The translations under genes and the position numbers were made by a program. Under the pieces are notes generated by a model. The model did no database searches. It saw only the letters and a list, made by a program, of their open reading frames with translations, and was not told the origin of the DNA. A DNA stretch of 64,000 bases from Pseudomonas sp. SST3 (GTDB lineage: Bacteria; Pseudomonadota; Gammaproteobacteria; Pseudomonadales; Pseudomonadaceae): positions 1-64,000 of the forward strand of contig NZ_QORI02000014.1 in assembly GCF_003325755.1 (NCBI RefSeq). The letters are read 5' to 3'. Below, one piece after another: positions 1 through 8,253 of the stretch; within the stretch, counting starts at the first letter, position 1; every line of letters begins with the position of its first letter.

Positions 1-1530
1 ATCTTGAAAAGGTCACCCAGCCGTTCGAGATCGTTGCGTCCCTCGATGACGGTGCCAAATCCCAGGAAATGCTCAGCCTGCTGGAAGAGATCACCAGCCT
101 GAGCGACAAGATTACGCTGCGTACTGACGGCGATGACGTGCGTAAGCCCTCGTTCGCACTCAACCGCATCGGTGGCAACATCAGCCTGCGTTTCGCTGGC
201 ATCCCGATGGGGCACGAATTCCACCTCGCTGGTGCTCGCCCTGCTGCAGGTTGGCGGCCATCCGTCGAAGACTGCACCGGAAGTCATCGAGCAGATCCAG
301 AACCTCGATGGTGAATACAACTTCGAAACCTACTTCTCGCTGTCCTGCCAGAACTGCCCGGACGTGGTCCAGGCACTGAACCTGATGGCGGTGCTCAACC
401 CGAACATTCGCCATGTCGCCATCGACGGCGCGCTGTTCCAGGAAGAAGTCACGGTGCGTCAGGTCATGTCCGTACCGAGCATCTACCTTAACGGCGAGCT
501 GTTCGGCCAGGGGCGCATGGGCGAGGAAGAGATTCTCGCCAAGCTCGACACCGGTGCTTCGGCCCGTGATGCCGAAAAGCTCAGCGCCAAGGACGCGTTC
601 GACGTGCTGGTCGTCGGCGGTGGTCCGGCCGGCGCTGCCGCCGCCATCTATGCCGCGCGCAAGGGCATCCGCACCGGTGTCGCCGCCGAGCGCTTCGGCG
701 GTCAGGTGCTGGACACCATGGCCATCGAGAACTTCATCTCGGTCAACGAGACCGAAGGCCCGAAGCTGGCCCGCGCACTGGAAAGCCACGTGCGAGAGTA
801 CGATGTCGACATCATGAACCTGCAGCGCGCTGCCCAGCTGATTCCGGCCTCGACCGACGGCGGACTGCATGAGATCAAATTGGAGAACGGCGGCTCGCTG
901 AAGGCCAAGACGCTGATCCTGGCCACCGGTGCGCGTTGGCGTGAAATGAACGTGCCGGGTGAGCAGGAATACCGCGGCCGTGGCGTCGCCTACTGCCCGC
1001 ACTGCGACGGCCCGCTGTTCAAGGGCAAGCGCGTGGCAGTAATCGGTGGCGGCAACTCGGGCGTGGAAGCGGCCATCGACCTGGCGGGCATCGTTGCTCA
1101 GGTCACACTGCTCGAGTTCGACAGTCAGCTGCGTGCCGATGCCGTGCTGCAGAAGAAGCTTCACAGCCTGCCCAACGTCACGGTGATCACCAGTGCGCTG
1201 ACCAGCGAGGTCACCGGCGACGGGCAGAAGGTCAACGGCCTGGTCTACAAGGATCGCAACTCCAGCGAGTTCCACACGCTGGAACTGGAAGGCATCTTCG
1301 TGCAGATCGGTCTGCTGCCCAACTCCGATTGGCTGAAGGGCACCGTTGAGTTGACGTCGCGTGGCGAGATCATCGTCGATGCGCGTGGCGAGACCTCGCT
1401 GCCGGGTATCTTCGCCGCGGGTGACGTGACCACCGTGCCGTACAAGCAGATCGTCATTGCCGTCGGCGAAGGTGCCAAGGCCTCGCTGAGTGCCTTCGAT
1501 CACCTGATCCGCAGCTCGGTCGACGACTGA
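1..1530 (+). pseudogene. ahpF: Alkyl hydroperoxide reductase subunit F, 5'-truncated by the window edge and frameshifted
   Basis: AhpF is the flavoprotein that passes electrons from NAD(P)H to the peroxiredoxin AhpC. The N-terminal thioredoxin-fold part is read in the frame starting at base 3 and ends with the conserved GHEF at 210-221. The rest (TSLVLALL, the redox motif CQNCPDVV, the FAD motif [10 protein letters not shown], the active-site CPHCDGP, the NAD motif GGGNSGVEA and the C-terminal [12 protein letters not shown]) is in the frame starting at 223. The two halves join exactly if one C of the pair at 221-222 is removed, so a single-base insertion breaks the gene. Everything downstream is intact, with no other decay. 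About a dozen N-terminal residues lie outside the window. Either a recent inactivating mutation or a base-calling error; the sequence cannot decide. An internal ATG at 133 gives a long downstream frame, but its first 30 residues are unrelated to AhpF. Confidence 0.9.
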
Positions 1531-1547
1531 ACCTGAGCGGTAACGAG

Positions 1548-1583
1548 AAAGGGGGAGCAGATTTCGGTCTGCTCCCCCTTTTT
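1548..1583 (+). terminator. Rho-independent terminator after ahpF
   Basis: A 14-bp perfect stem (1548-1561 with 1568-1581) with a 6-base loop runs into a T tract, 18 bases after the ahpF stop. The A tract on the other side would allow some function in both directions, but no gene on the minus strand ends here. Confidence 0.9.
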
Positions 1584-1757
1584 CGTTCGCGCCTCACGCC
1601 GGGGTGGTGGTCGGGACATCATTGAAGGATAGATAGCGTGGATAGGGGGTCTATCTGATTACACCGGATCCGCTTTGGTCGGGTGGAAACGAGCGATGGA
1701 GCGGCGTTTTGCCGCTGCGTCGTGCATGTACCAGTAGTCCATGGAGCGAATCCACCT

Positions 1758-2882
1758 ATGAAGACTGCGGATACCCCGCAAGACGCCCGAGGGGCTGTCG
1801 TAACCTTTGCCAATCGATCTAACGAACCCCTGCATGAAAAGGCTGTGCACGAGCAGTTGGCCAAACGCTTGGCGGCGCTCCAGGGGTTTGCTTTTCTCGG
1901 TGAATATGACCGCAGTGTCAGTTATCCGCGCCAGCTTTATTTCGTACCGTCTGGCACCGTCGTAGGTGCCGATCAAGCGCGGGAGCTGGGTTTGGAGAGC
2001 GAGCGGGATCTGTTTGGCGGTGTCGTACCCCATGCATTCATTGAAACCAAGGCAATCACTCATCCGCTGGTGCGCCCGGATGCCGACTCGCCCATCGGCT
2101 GGTCGCGGGATTTCGCTCGGCGCGTCACTGGCGGCGTTTTACCCGGCTACAGTGCGTTCTCGCTGCGCGATGCGCGTGAGGCTGGGCGGCGCCTGTTGCA
2201 TGAGGGGGCGCTCAGAATCAAGCCGGTGCGAGCGACCGGCGGTCGAGGGCAGGAGCGGGTGACCTCCGACCAACAGCTCGATCGTGCGCTGGAAAATATG
2301 AACGAAGACGAGCTGGCCCAGTACGGCCTGGTCCTCGAGGCGAATCTAGAGCACGTAACCACATTCAGTGTGGGACAGGTACGTGCTGCTGGGCGAACTC
2401 TGAGCTATCACGGTACCCAGCGGCTGACCCAGGACAACGCGGGTCAAACGGTGTACGGCGGTTCGGACCTACTGGTCGTTGAAGGAGATTTCGACGCCCT
2501 GTTGAGCCAGGATCTGCCCGAAAGAACACGCCTTGCCATCTCCCAGGCGCAGGCCTACGACGAGGCTGCGTCGGCTTGCTTTCGCAATTTCTATGCGTCT
2601 CGGCGCAATTACGATATCGCTCAGGGCATCGATGACAGAGGGCGCGCCTGCTCCGGTGTGCTGGAGCAATCCTGGCGGATCGGCGGGGCCAGCACCGCCG
2701 AGGTGGCGGCGCTGGAGACATTTGCCAAAGGTGCCGGCAGACCGTTTGTTCGCGCATCTTCGATTGAGCTCTACGGCGACTCGACCGTGCCTGATGGCGC
2801 AACGGTACTGTTTCGTGGCGAGGACGCCGAAGTCGGTTTCATAACCAAGTACGCAATGGTGGAGGAGCATGGCAACCCATAG
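1758..2882 (+). CDS. DUF3182 family protein, ATP-grasp-like
   Basis: A 374-residue protein of the DUF3182 family; function unknown. The ATG at 1758 follows GGAG at 1743; a longer frame upstream has no ribosome site and no family resemblance. Residues 153-165 (KP followed by GGRGQ) resemble the lysine plus glycine-rich loop that covers ATP in ATP-grasp enzymes, and an E-x-N pair lies at about 194-196, so carboxylate-amine ligase chemistry is a reasonable guess. No signal peptide or membrane segment is visible. The last 14 bases overlap the start of the following alpha/beta hydrolase gene, implying coupled translation and a shared role. The ATP-grasp assignment is inference from motif shape only. 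Confidence 0.8.
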   Translation: MKTADTPQDARGAVVTFANRSNEPLHEKAVHEQLAKRLAALQGFAFLGEYDRSVSYPRQLYFVPSGTVVGADQARELGLESERDLFGGVVPHAFIETKAITHPLVRPDADSPIGWSRDFARRVTGGVLPGYSAFSLRDAREAGRRLLHEGALRIKPVRATGGRGQERVTSDQQLDRALENMNEDELAQYGLVLEANLEHVTTFSVGQVRAAGRTLSYHGTQRLTQDNAGQTVYGGSDLLVVEGDFDALLSQDLPERTRLAISQAQAYDEAASACFRNFYASRRNYDIAQGIDDRGRACSGVLEQSWRIGGASTAEVAALETFAKGAGRPFVRASSIELYGDSTVPDGATVLFRGEDAEVGFITKYAMVEEHGNP

Positions 2883-3642
2883 CGAAAGCGTAGACATCCT
2901 CGTAGATGATGAGCACATCGCCGGCACTTTCCTGTCGCCGCCGACGAAGCTGCCGGGCGTGCTCTTCGTGCACGGCTGGGGCGGGAGTCAGGAACGAGAC
3001 CTGACGCGTGCACGCGGTATCGCCGGGCTGGGCTGTATCTGTCTATCGTTCGATCTCAGGGGGCATGCCCTGACATTGGCACAACAACAGACCGTTACCC
3101 GAGAGCAGAACCTGCGTGACCTTCTAGCCGCTTACGATCTCCTGGTGCAGCATCCGAATATCGATCCGTCAGCGATCGCCGTGGTTGGCACCAGCTATGG
3201 TGGTTACCTGGCCGCGCTGCTCACGTCCCTGCGACCGGTCAGGTGGTTGGCGATGCGTGTCCCAGCGCTTTACGGGGACGATGACTGGGCGGTGCCGAAG
3301 CGGCAGTTGGATCGCAACCTGCTGAATCAGCTGCGAGGCCGGCGGGTCGTTCCCGAGGAGAACCGAACGCTGGCGGCCTGCGCCGAATTTCTTGGCGACG
3401 TGCTGATCGTCGAGTCCGAGCATGATCATCTGGTCCCGCACAGTACGATCATGAGTTACCGCGCGGCGTTCCAGCAGACTCACTCACTGACCCACCGGAT
3501 TATTCTCGGTGCCGATCATGGCCTGACCAACGAGAACTGCCAGAAGGCCTACACCGATATCCTCGTCAAATGGGCCACCGAAATGGTCGTCGGTGCGCGC
3601 ATCGATCATCAGCATGATGCGACCGCAGCGATGTCGTCCTAG
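2869..3642 (+). CDS. Alpha/beta hydrolase, cytoplasmic, coupled to the DUF3182 gene
   Basis: A 257-residue serine hydrolase of the alpha/beta fold, in the dipeptidyl-peptidase/acyl-esterase-like branch. The oxyanion-hole motif HGWGGS is at about 35-40, the nucleophile elbow GTSYGG puts Ser at 109, and the remaining triad is plausibly Asp186 (EHDHLVP) and His217 (ADHG). There is no signal peptide. The ATG at 2869 lies inside the end of the DUF3182 gene in another frame. The substrate is not evident; the ligase-like neighbour suggests the two act on the same amide- or ester-type small molecule. The TAG stop shares CTAG with the convergent gene on the minus strand. Confidence 0.82.
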   Translation: MATHSESVDILVDDEHIAGTFLSPPTKLPGVLFVHGWGGSQERDLTRARGIAGLGCICLSFDLRGHALTLAQQQTVTREQNLRDLLAAYDLLVQHPNIDPSAIAVVGTSYGGYLAALLTSLRPVRWLAMRVPALYGDDDWAVPKRQLDRNLLNQLRGRRVVPEENRTLAACAEFLGDVLIVESEHDHLVPHSTIMSYRAAFQQTHSLTHRIILGADHGLTNENCQKAYTDILVKWATEMVVGARIDHQHDATAAMSS

Positions 3643-4667
3643 CCCGGCGGCGTTGGCGGCTCGATAGGACCAACGAAACGGCTCCAGCGTCGATCGAGTA
3701 CCTGTTGCTTGAGCACCTCGATGATATCGACCAATAATTCCTCAAGGGCGAGATCGGTGCTCTCGTCCTGGTAAACCCAGGCTTCAAAGCATTCGTCAGC
3801 CAGATTGCGGGCCAGGCGCTGGAATTGAGCGCCCTGCAGACCCTCTACCGCGCCCTGTAGCAGTCGTGCCGCGATATCTGTCAGCGCCTCGTCCAGCGTG
3901 TTAGCGACCCGATCGCCCAGCGGAAGGCGGCGCAGGCGGCCGACTTCAGGGTTGTTCGCCAGGGCTTGATGGATCAAACCGCCAACATAGCCTTCGATGG
4001 CGCCGCGGTTGTCCCGATACCCGCTCTCCAGCATGCCGTGCAGGCGCCGGGACAGATCGTTCAGTAAGCGTTCCTTGCGCGGCCTCACCACCTCTTCCAG
4101 CAGCCTACGAGATAACTCGTCGCTGGCGCCTATCTCTTGCTGCATGCGGCTGAACAATCGAACCATGACGCGATCAGACAGCTCTTCCAGCAACAGCAGG
4201 TAATAGCGATGGATCAGCCCGTAGATCGGCCACTGGCGCACGTCGATGAGGCCCAGCCTCTGCAGGCGGAAGAGCAGGCTGCCGACCCGCAGAACACGCA
4301 GCCAGCGAAAGCCGGTCAGCGGGATGCAACCGAGCACGTCATACCAATGCGCGAAAGGGTAGTAATACCAGCGCGCGTAACGTCGTTCGAACAGTGCGAC
4401 GGTCCAGCCGAGTATCACGTCGAGGATGAATATGGCGACGAAACCTAGATCGATCAGCTGGAAGTTACGGTGAATCAGCGTGTCGTAGCGCTGGTGCAGC
4501 CTCGGCAACCACTCGGCGAAGGCCTGGTTGATCGGCTGCACGATGAACAGGCTGTCGAACACGATCAGCCCCAGGTTGATGCATACCAGCAAGACGATGA
4601 ACGCTTCCCAGGCTGCGTGCAGCCCATCGCGAATACGGTCCTGCCGGGCCGCGGCCTGCTCAGGCAT
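3639..4667 (-). CDS. Voltage-sensor-like (ion transport superfamily) membrane protein of unknown function
   Basis: About 342 residues. The N-terminal third has hydrophobic segments (FIVLLVCINLGLIVF; FVAIFILDVILGWTVALF) followed by an aromatic stretch and an arginine-rich segment ending RVLRVGSLLFRLQRL, reminiscent of S3-S4 of voltage-sensor domains. No pore helix or selectivity filter follows. The C-terminal two-thirds is soluble, charged and probably helical. The ATG at 4667 overlaps the end of the adenosyltransferase gene by 8 bases, suggesting translational coupling; an ATG at 4694 is an alternative start. Neither has a clear ribosome site. A structural role or a proton/voltage sensor is possible; the function is not known. 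Confidence 0.7.
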   Translation of the reverse strand: MPEQAAARQDRIRDGLHAAWEAFIVLLVCINLGLIVFDSLFIVQPINQAFAEWLPRLHQRYDTLIHRNFQLIDLGFVAIFILDVILGWTVALFERRYARWYYYPFAHWYDVLGCIPLTGFRWLRVLRVGSLLFRLQRLGLIDVRQWPIYGLIHRYYLLLLEELSDRVMVRLFSRMQQEIGASDELSRRLLEEVVRPRKERLLNDLSRRLHGMLESGYRDNRGAIEGYVGGLIHQALANNPEVGRLRRLPLGDRVANTLDEALTDIAARLLQGAVEGLQGAQFQRLARNLADECFEAWVYQDESTDLALEELLVDIIEVLKQQVLDRRWSRFVGPIEPPTPPG

Positions 4668-5250
4668 CGGTGTTGTCAGGCGCGCTGGCGGCATGCCAGA
4701 GGATTTCGGCGCAGCCTTGGCGACGTGCGATCAGGCGAGCGACAACGAAGAACAGGTCTGACAGGCGATTGAGATACGCCAACGCGACCGGACGCAGCGG
4801 CTCGATGGCGTTGAGCTGTTGGCAGCGTCTCTCGGCGGTACGAGCCATGCTGCGGCACAGGTGGGCGAGCGCGATCAAGCGCGTGCCGCCCGGCATGATG
4901 AAATCTTCGAGTGGTCCGAGCTCGGTATTCCAGTGATCAATAGCTGCTTCCAGGCGCGCCACCTCGGCGTCCGTCAGGGCCTGATAATCAGGCATCGCTA
5001 ACTCGCCGCCGAGGTCGAACAGGCGGTGTTGGCAGGGTCCCAGGACTTCGATCAGCTCAGACAGGTCCGGCCAGCGCGCTTGGGCTTCGGCGAGCTCGGC
5101 GAGCAGCAGCCCCAATTGGCTGTTGAGCGTATCGACCTCACCCATGGCTTCGATTCGCGGGTGGTCCTTGGGAACCCGGCGGCCATCGGCCAGACCGGTT
5201 TCCCCGGCGTCGCCGGTGCGGGTGTAGATCTTGGATAGTCGATTGCCCAT
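4660..5250 (-). CDS. ATP:cob(I)alamin adenosyltransferase, PduO type
   Basis: A 196-residue PduO-family corrinoid adenosyltransferase (cob(I)yrinic acid a,c-diamide adenosyltransferase). It transfers the 5'-deoxyadenosyl group of ATP to cob(I)alamin to make coenzyme B12. The N-terminal ATP-binding motif TRTGDAGETGLADG (about 10-23) and the helix with RSMARTAER, which contributes ATP-binding residues, are intact, and the length is typical. AGGAAA precedes the ATG at 5250 by 7 bases. It lies 21 bases downstream of the sensor kinase on the same strand and overlaps the next gene. No other cobalamin gene is in the window, so it probably serves salvage. Confidence 0.9.
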   Translation of the reverse strand: MGNRLSKIYTRTGDAGETGLADGRRVPKDHPRIEAMGEVDTLNSQLGLLLAELAEAQARWPDLSELIEVLGPCQHRLFDLGGELAMPDYQALTDAEVARLEAAIDHWNTELGPLEDFIMPGGTRLIALAHLCRSMARTAERRCQQLNAIEPLRPVALAYLNRLSDLFFVVARLIARRQGCAEILWHAASAPDNTDA

Positions 5251-5271
5251 CTGTGGTTTCCTGGTTTGGTT

Positions 5272-7293
5272 TCAGTTGGCGTCGGATGCCGATGTAAGCG
5301 GCAGGCGAAGGGTGAAGGTGGTGCCCTGGTCGGACCTGCTCTGCACTTCCATCTGGCCCTTGTGATTGTTGGTGATGATGAAATACGAAACGGAAAGACC
5401 CAGCCCGGTTCCCTGACCCACCTCCTTGGTGGTGAAAAAAGGCTCGAAGATTCTCTTGCGGATGTGCTCAGGGATACCGCTTCCGTTGTCTTCCACTTGG
5501 ATCTCGGCCCAGGGCGGGTTCAGACGTGTCCGCAAAATGATTTGCCCACGGCCACGGCCACGGCCACGTTCCGGTTTCTGGTAGATGGCTTGCGCGGCGT
5601 TTTTTAGAAGGTTCAGCAGTACCTGTTCGAGTTCGTTGCCGATGCAGGGAACCCGGTCCACTTGCGGGTCGAAGTCGCGGATGATCTCGATGGAGCGGAA
5701 GTCGAAGCCATCCATCAGCGCGAAGTCGCTACCGGCAATTTCTAACGCCTGATCGATCAGTACGGTCAGCTGGCATTCGGCCAGTTGCCGGTTGCTCAGA
5801 CGGCTGAAGCTCAGCATGTGGCTGACGATCTTGGCTGCGCGGGAGCCGGCTTGCTGGATGCCGTCGAGCAACTGAGGAATTTCCCGTCGTTGCAGATATT
5901 GATTCACCGCCTCCAGCAGTACGCCCGTTTCATCGGCGACTTCACGGTTTCGCTCAAGGTCCGGCGACAGGCGTCGGCGGATATTCTGCGCGTTGTGCAA
6001 GATAGCGCCGAGGGGGTTGTTGATCTCATGCGCCATGCCGGCGGCGAGGCTGCCGACTGACAGCATTTTCTCCGATTGCACCATGATCTCTTCCATGTTG
6101 ATACGCTCGGTGATGTCGTCGATGCGGATAACCACGCCGCGGCCGCCACCCCCCATCAAGGGGTAGAGCGTCAGGGCGTAATGTCGAGGCTCGCCATTGA
6201 ACGTCCAAGTAACACGCTCGATCTTCTCGACTTGGTGCCGTTCGGATGTACGACGAATCTGCGTCAGGAAGGGTCTCAGCGGCTCGAAGGCGATGAATAC
6301 GGGCTGGTTCAGGGCGTCGTCGATGGAGGTGCCGGAGAGCGCGCTGGCCTGCTGGTTCCATTGGGTCACGTAGAGTTGTTCATCCAGCGCGATGAGCACC
6401 GACGGCATCGAGTCGATGATGCTGTTCAGGTAGTTCTGAAAGCCGGTGAGCTTCTTTTCGATCTTGCTGCGGACCTGAACTTCCAGCTCGAGCTTGCGGT
6501 TGGAGTGTCGGGTTTCCTCCGCGAGGCCCTGGGCGTGATCGAATGCATCCTGGGCATCGTCGCGGGCACGCTTGAGTTGCTGCTCGCGAGCTTCCATGCG
6601 CGACAGCATGGTATTGAAGGCGTCAGCCAGGTGGCCGATTTCGTCCTGGTTCCTCGGCGTCGCGCGCAGGGAATAGTTTTCTTCACGCGTGACCTGGCGG
6701 GACAGGGTTTCGAGGTCGCGGATCGGATGCGTGACCAGCCGGCGTATCTGCCGAGCGACCAGCACCCAAAGCAGCAGGCTGACCAGAAGTATGGCAAGAC
6801 TGGCGGTCAGGGTGCCGGTGTAGAAGGCACCGGGCAGCTCGCTGCTGGCGATGATCAGCAAGTGGCCCGCAGGCCCCACGGTTTGCGGCAGTTCGACCAG
6901 CAGGTTGGCACGCATTTCGGTCTTCTGCCATGCCGACAGCTCGCTGACCCGCTGCGGCAGGTCCAGCGGCGCACCGCGATACAGCTGTGCCAGGCTCCGG
7001 CCGGTGCTGTCGTAAATCACGGCTGCCCGCAGCGGGGCGTAATCGTTCAGCTTCTGTAACAGCTCGTTGGCGGCCGCTTCGGATTCCAGGGCGCGGTTGC
7101 TCAACTCGGGCGTCGCGAACAGCGCGCCGAGTGTATGCATGGCTTGCGGCGCGACGCTCTGGCGAGAGATCCAGTAGGCCGCGCTGATGAATGCGAGATT
7201 GGACACTAGCAGCACTGCAGCAAGCAGCACGAGCAGGGCGATCAACAGCTTACGGCCGACCGGGAGATTTTCGAGGCGCTGGCGCAGGGTCAT
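5272..7293 (-). CDS. Membrane sensor histidine kinase (HAMP-PAS-HisKA-HATPase)
   Basis: About 673 residues. A first membrane helix (about 17-40), a periplasmic region of about 120 residues and a second helix (about 163-183) are followed by HAMP, a coiled coil, a PAS domain (about 290-395), the HisKA box AHEINNPLGAIL (phospho-acceptor His near 422) and an HATPase domain with N, G1 and G2 boxes (EDNGSGIP, GQGTGLGLS). The place matches PA4398 of P. aeruginosa, a kinase linked to swarming and biofilm (from memory). The response regulator two genes upstream is the likely partner. A short GRGRGRG insert before the G1 box is encoded by a hexanucleotide repeat at 5546-5568. ATG at 7293 chosen; a GTG at 7302 is possible. 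Confidence 0.88.
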   Translation of the reverse strand: MTLRQRLENLPVGRKLLIALLVLLAAVLLVSNLAFISAAYWISRQSVAPQAMHTLGALFATPELSNRALESEAAANELLQKLNDYAPLRAAVIYDSTGRSLAQLYRGAPLDLPQRVSELSAWQKTEMRANLLVELPQTVGPAGHLLIIASSELPGAFYTGTLTASLAILLVSLLLWVLVARQIRRLVTHPIRDLETLSRQVTREENYSLRATPRNQDEIGHLADAFNTMLSRMEAREQQLKRARDDAQDAFDHAQGLAEETRHSNRKLELEVQVRSKIEKKLTGFQNYLNSIIDSMPSVLIALDEQLYVTQWNQQASALSGTSIDDALNQPVFIAFEPLRPFLTQIRRTSERHQVEKIERVTWTFNGEPRHYALTLYPLMGGGGRGVVIRIDDITERINMEEIMVQSEKMLSVGSLAAGMAHEINNPLGAILHNAQNIRRRLSPDLERNREVADETGVLLEAVNQYLQRREIPQLLDGIQQAGSRAAKIVSHMLSFSRLSNRQLAECQLTVLIDQALEIAGSDFALMDGFDFRSIEIIRDFDPQVDRVPCIGNELEQVLLNLLKNAAQAIYQKPERGRGRGRGQIILRTRLNPPWAEIQVEDNGSGIPEHIRKRIFEPFFTTKEVGQGTGLGLSVSYFIITNNHKGQMEVQSRSDQGTTFTLRLPLTSASDAN
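5546..5568. repeat. Hexanucleotide tandem repeat (CCACGG) inside the histidine kinase gene
   Basis: Three complete CCACGG units and a fourth lacking its last base, in frame, encode alternating Gly-Arg in the HATPase domain. Gain or loss of units would keep the frame. Confidence 0.8.
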
Positions 7294-7335
7294 GGCAGGC
7301 ACTGGCGAAGGGTGTTTCAGCAGGGTAGCGGTGCC

Positions 7336-8253
7336 TCAGTCCGTGGGCAATCCACGCTGGTGCAGGAACGCTTGGAGTTGCTCCAGCAAACCGCACAGCT
7401 CAGGTACCTGCAACCCATGATGGCGTGCGGTCCGGCAGGCCTGGCCGAGCAAAAAGCTGACTTCGGTCCGGCGACCGCTTCGCACGTCCTGATGCATTGA
7501 TGAGTAATTGTTGGCTGTTGCCTCGATTACACGCAGCACTTCCGCTTCGAGCCCATCGGCGGCGTCACCCTGATCGCAAGCCTGGAGTAGTTCGACGAGT
7601 TCGTTGCAAAGCCGGTGCAGTTGCTCGGGGTGCGCCAGCAAATCACCGTTGCGACAGTCATGCAGGACGCTCAGCGGATTGATGGCGCAATTGATCGCCA
7701 GCTTGCGCCACAGCTTGACCATGATGCCGTCGGTCCATGTGTAGGGAATGCCGGCCGCGTCGAGATCGGCGAGCCATGACGGAGGGCTGCGATGGGCCGG
7801 TTCGCCCAGCCAGTTTTGCCCCTGACCGGCATGGACTATCTGGAAGCCATCCTGCCGATAGGCCCCTTCGGTGCTGGAGATGAACACGCAGCGGCTGTCC
7901 GGCCAGCGTGCGGCAATGGCTTGTTGGCTGCCCAAACCATTCTGCAGCAGGAGAATTTCCGATCCCTTGACCAATCGCGGCGCCACCTCGGCGATGGCAG
8001 CTTCCGCATCGTAGGCCTTGCAGGCGACCAACAGTCGCTCGATCAGCGTGGTGGCCTCAGGCAGCTCCGCCGGTACGGGGTAGACGTATGGCTGCCCGTT
8101 CTCGATCAGGCCCAGGCCGCCGGCGGCCTGATAGTCGGCCAGTCGCGCCGGGTTGCGCAGGATGATCCGCAGCGGGACGCCGACACGGAACAGGCGCGCC
8201 GACCAAAGCCCTCCGAGGCTACCGGCGCCCAGAACGTGCCAAATCTGGGCCAT
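7336..8253 (-). CDS. panE: Putative 2-dehydropantoate 2-reductase
   Basis: A 305-residue ketopantoate reductase family protein (PanE/ApbA), which reduces 2-dehydropantoate to pantoate with NADPH in pantothenate and CoA synthesis. It has the Rossmann motif GAGSLGG at residues 9-15, the NGLG segment near 125, and the catalytic-Lys/Asn region WRKLAINCAINPLS in the C-terminal helical domain. Its ATG overlaps the stop of the response-regulator gene by one base (TGATG), and the kinase gene follows, so it sits inside the two-component operon; the same order occurs in P. aeruginosa (PA4397). Paralogous ketopantoate reductases with other substrates exist, so the exact substrate is inferred. Confidence 0.85.
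   Translation of the reverse strand: MAQIWHVLGAGSLGGLWSARLFRVGVPLRIILRNPARLADYQAAGGLGLIENGQPYVYPVPAELPEATTLIERLLVACKAYDAEAAIAEVAPRLVKGSEILLLQNGLGSQQAIAARWPDSRCVFISSTEGAYRQDGFQIVHAGQGQNWLGEPAHRSPPSWLADLDAAGIPYTWTDGIMVKLWRKLAINCAINPLSVLHDCRNGDLLAHPEQLHRLCNELVELLQACDQGDAADGLEAEVLRVIEATANNYSSMHQDVRSGRRTEVSFLLGQACRTARHHGLQVPELCGLLEQLQAFLHQRGLPTD

Noticed and set aside
181..1503. A 440-codon open frame on the minus strand opposite ahpF
   Set aside because: No family resemblance; the plus strand encodes AhpF motifs throughout.
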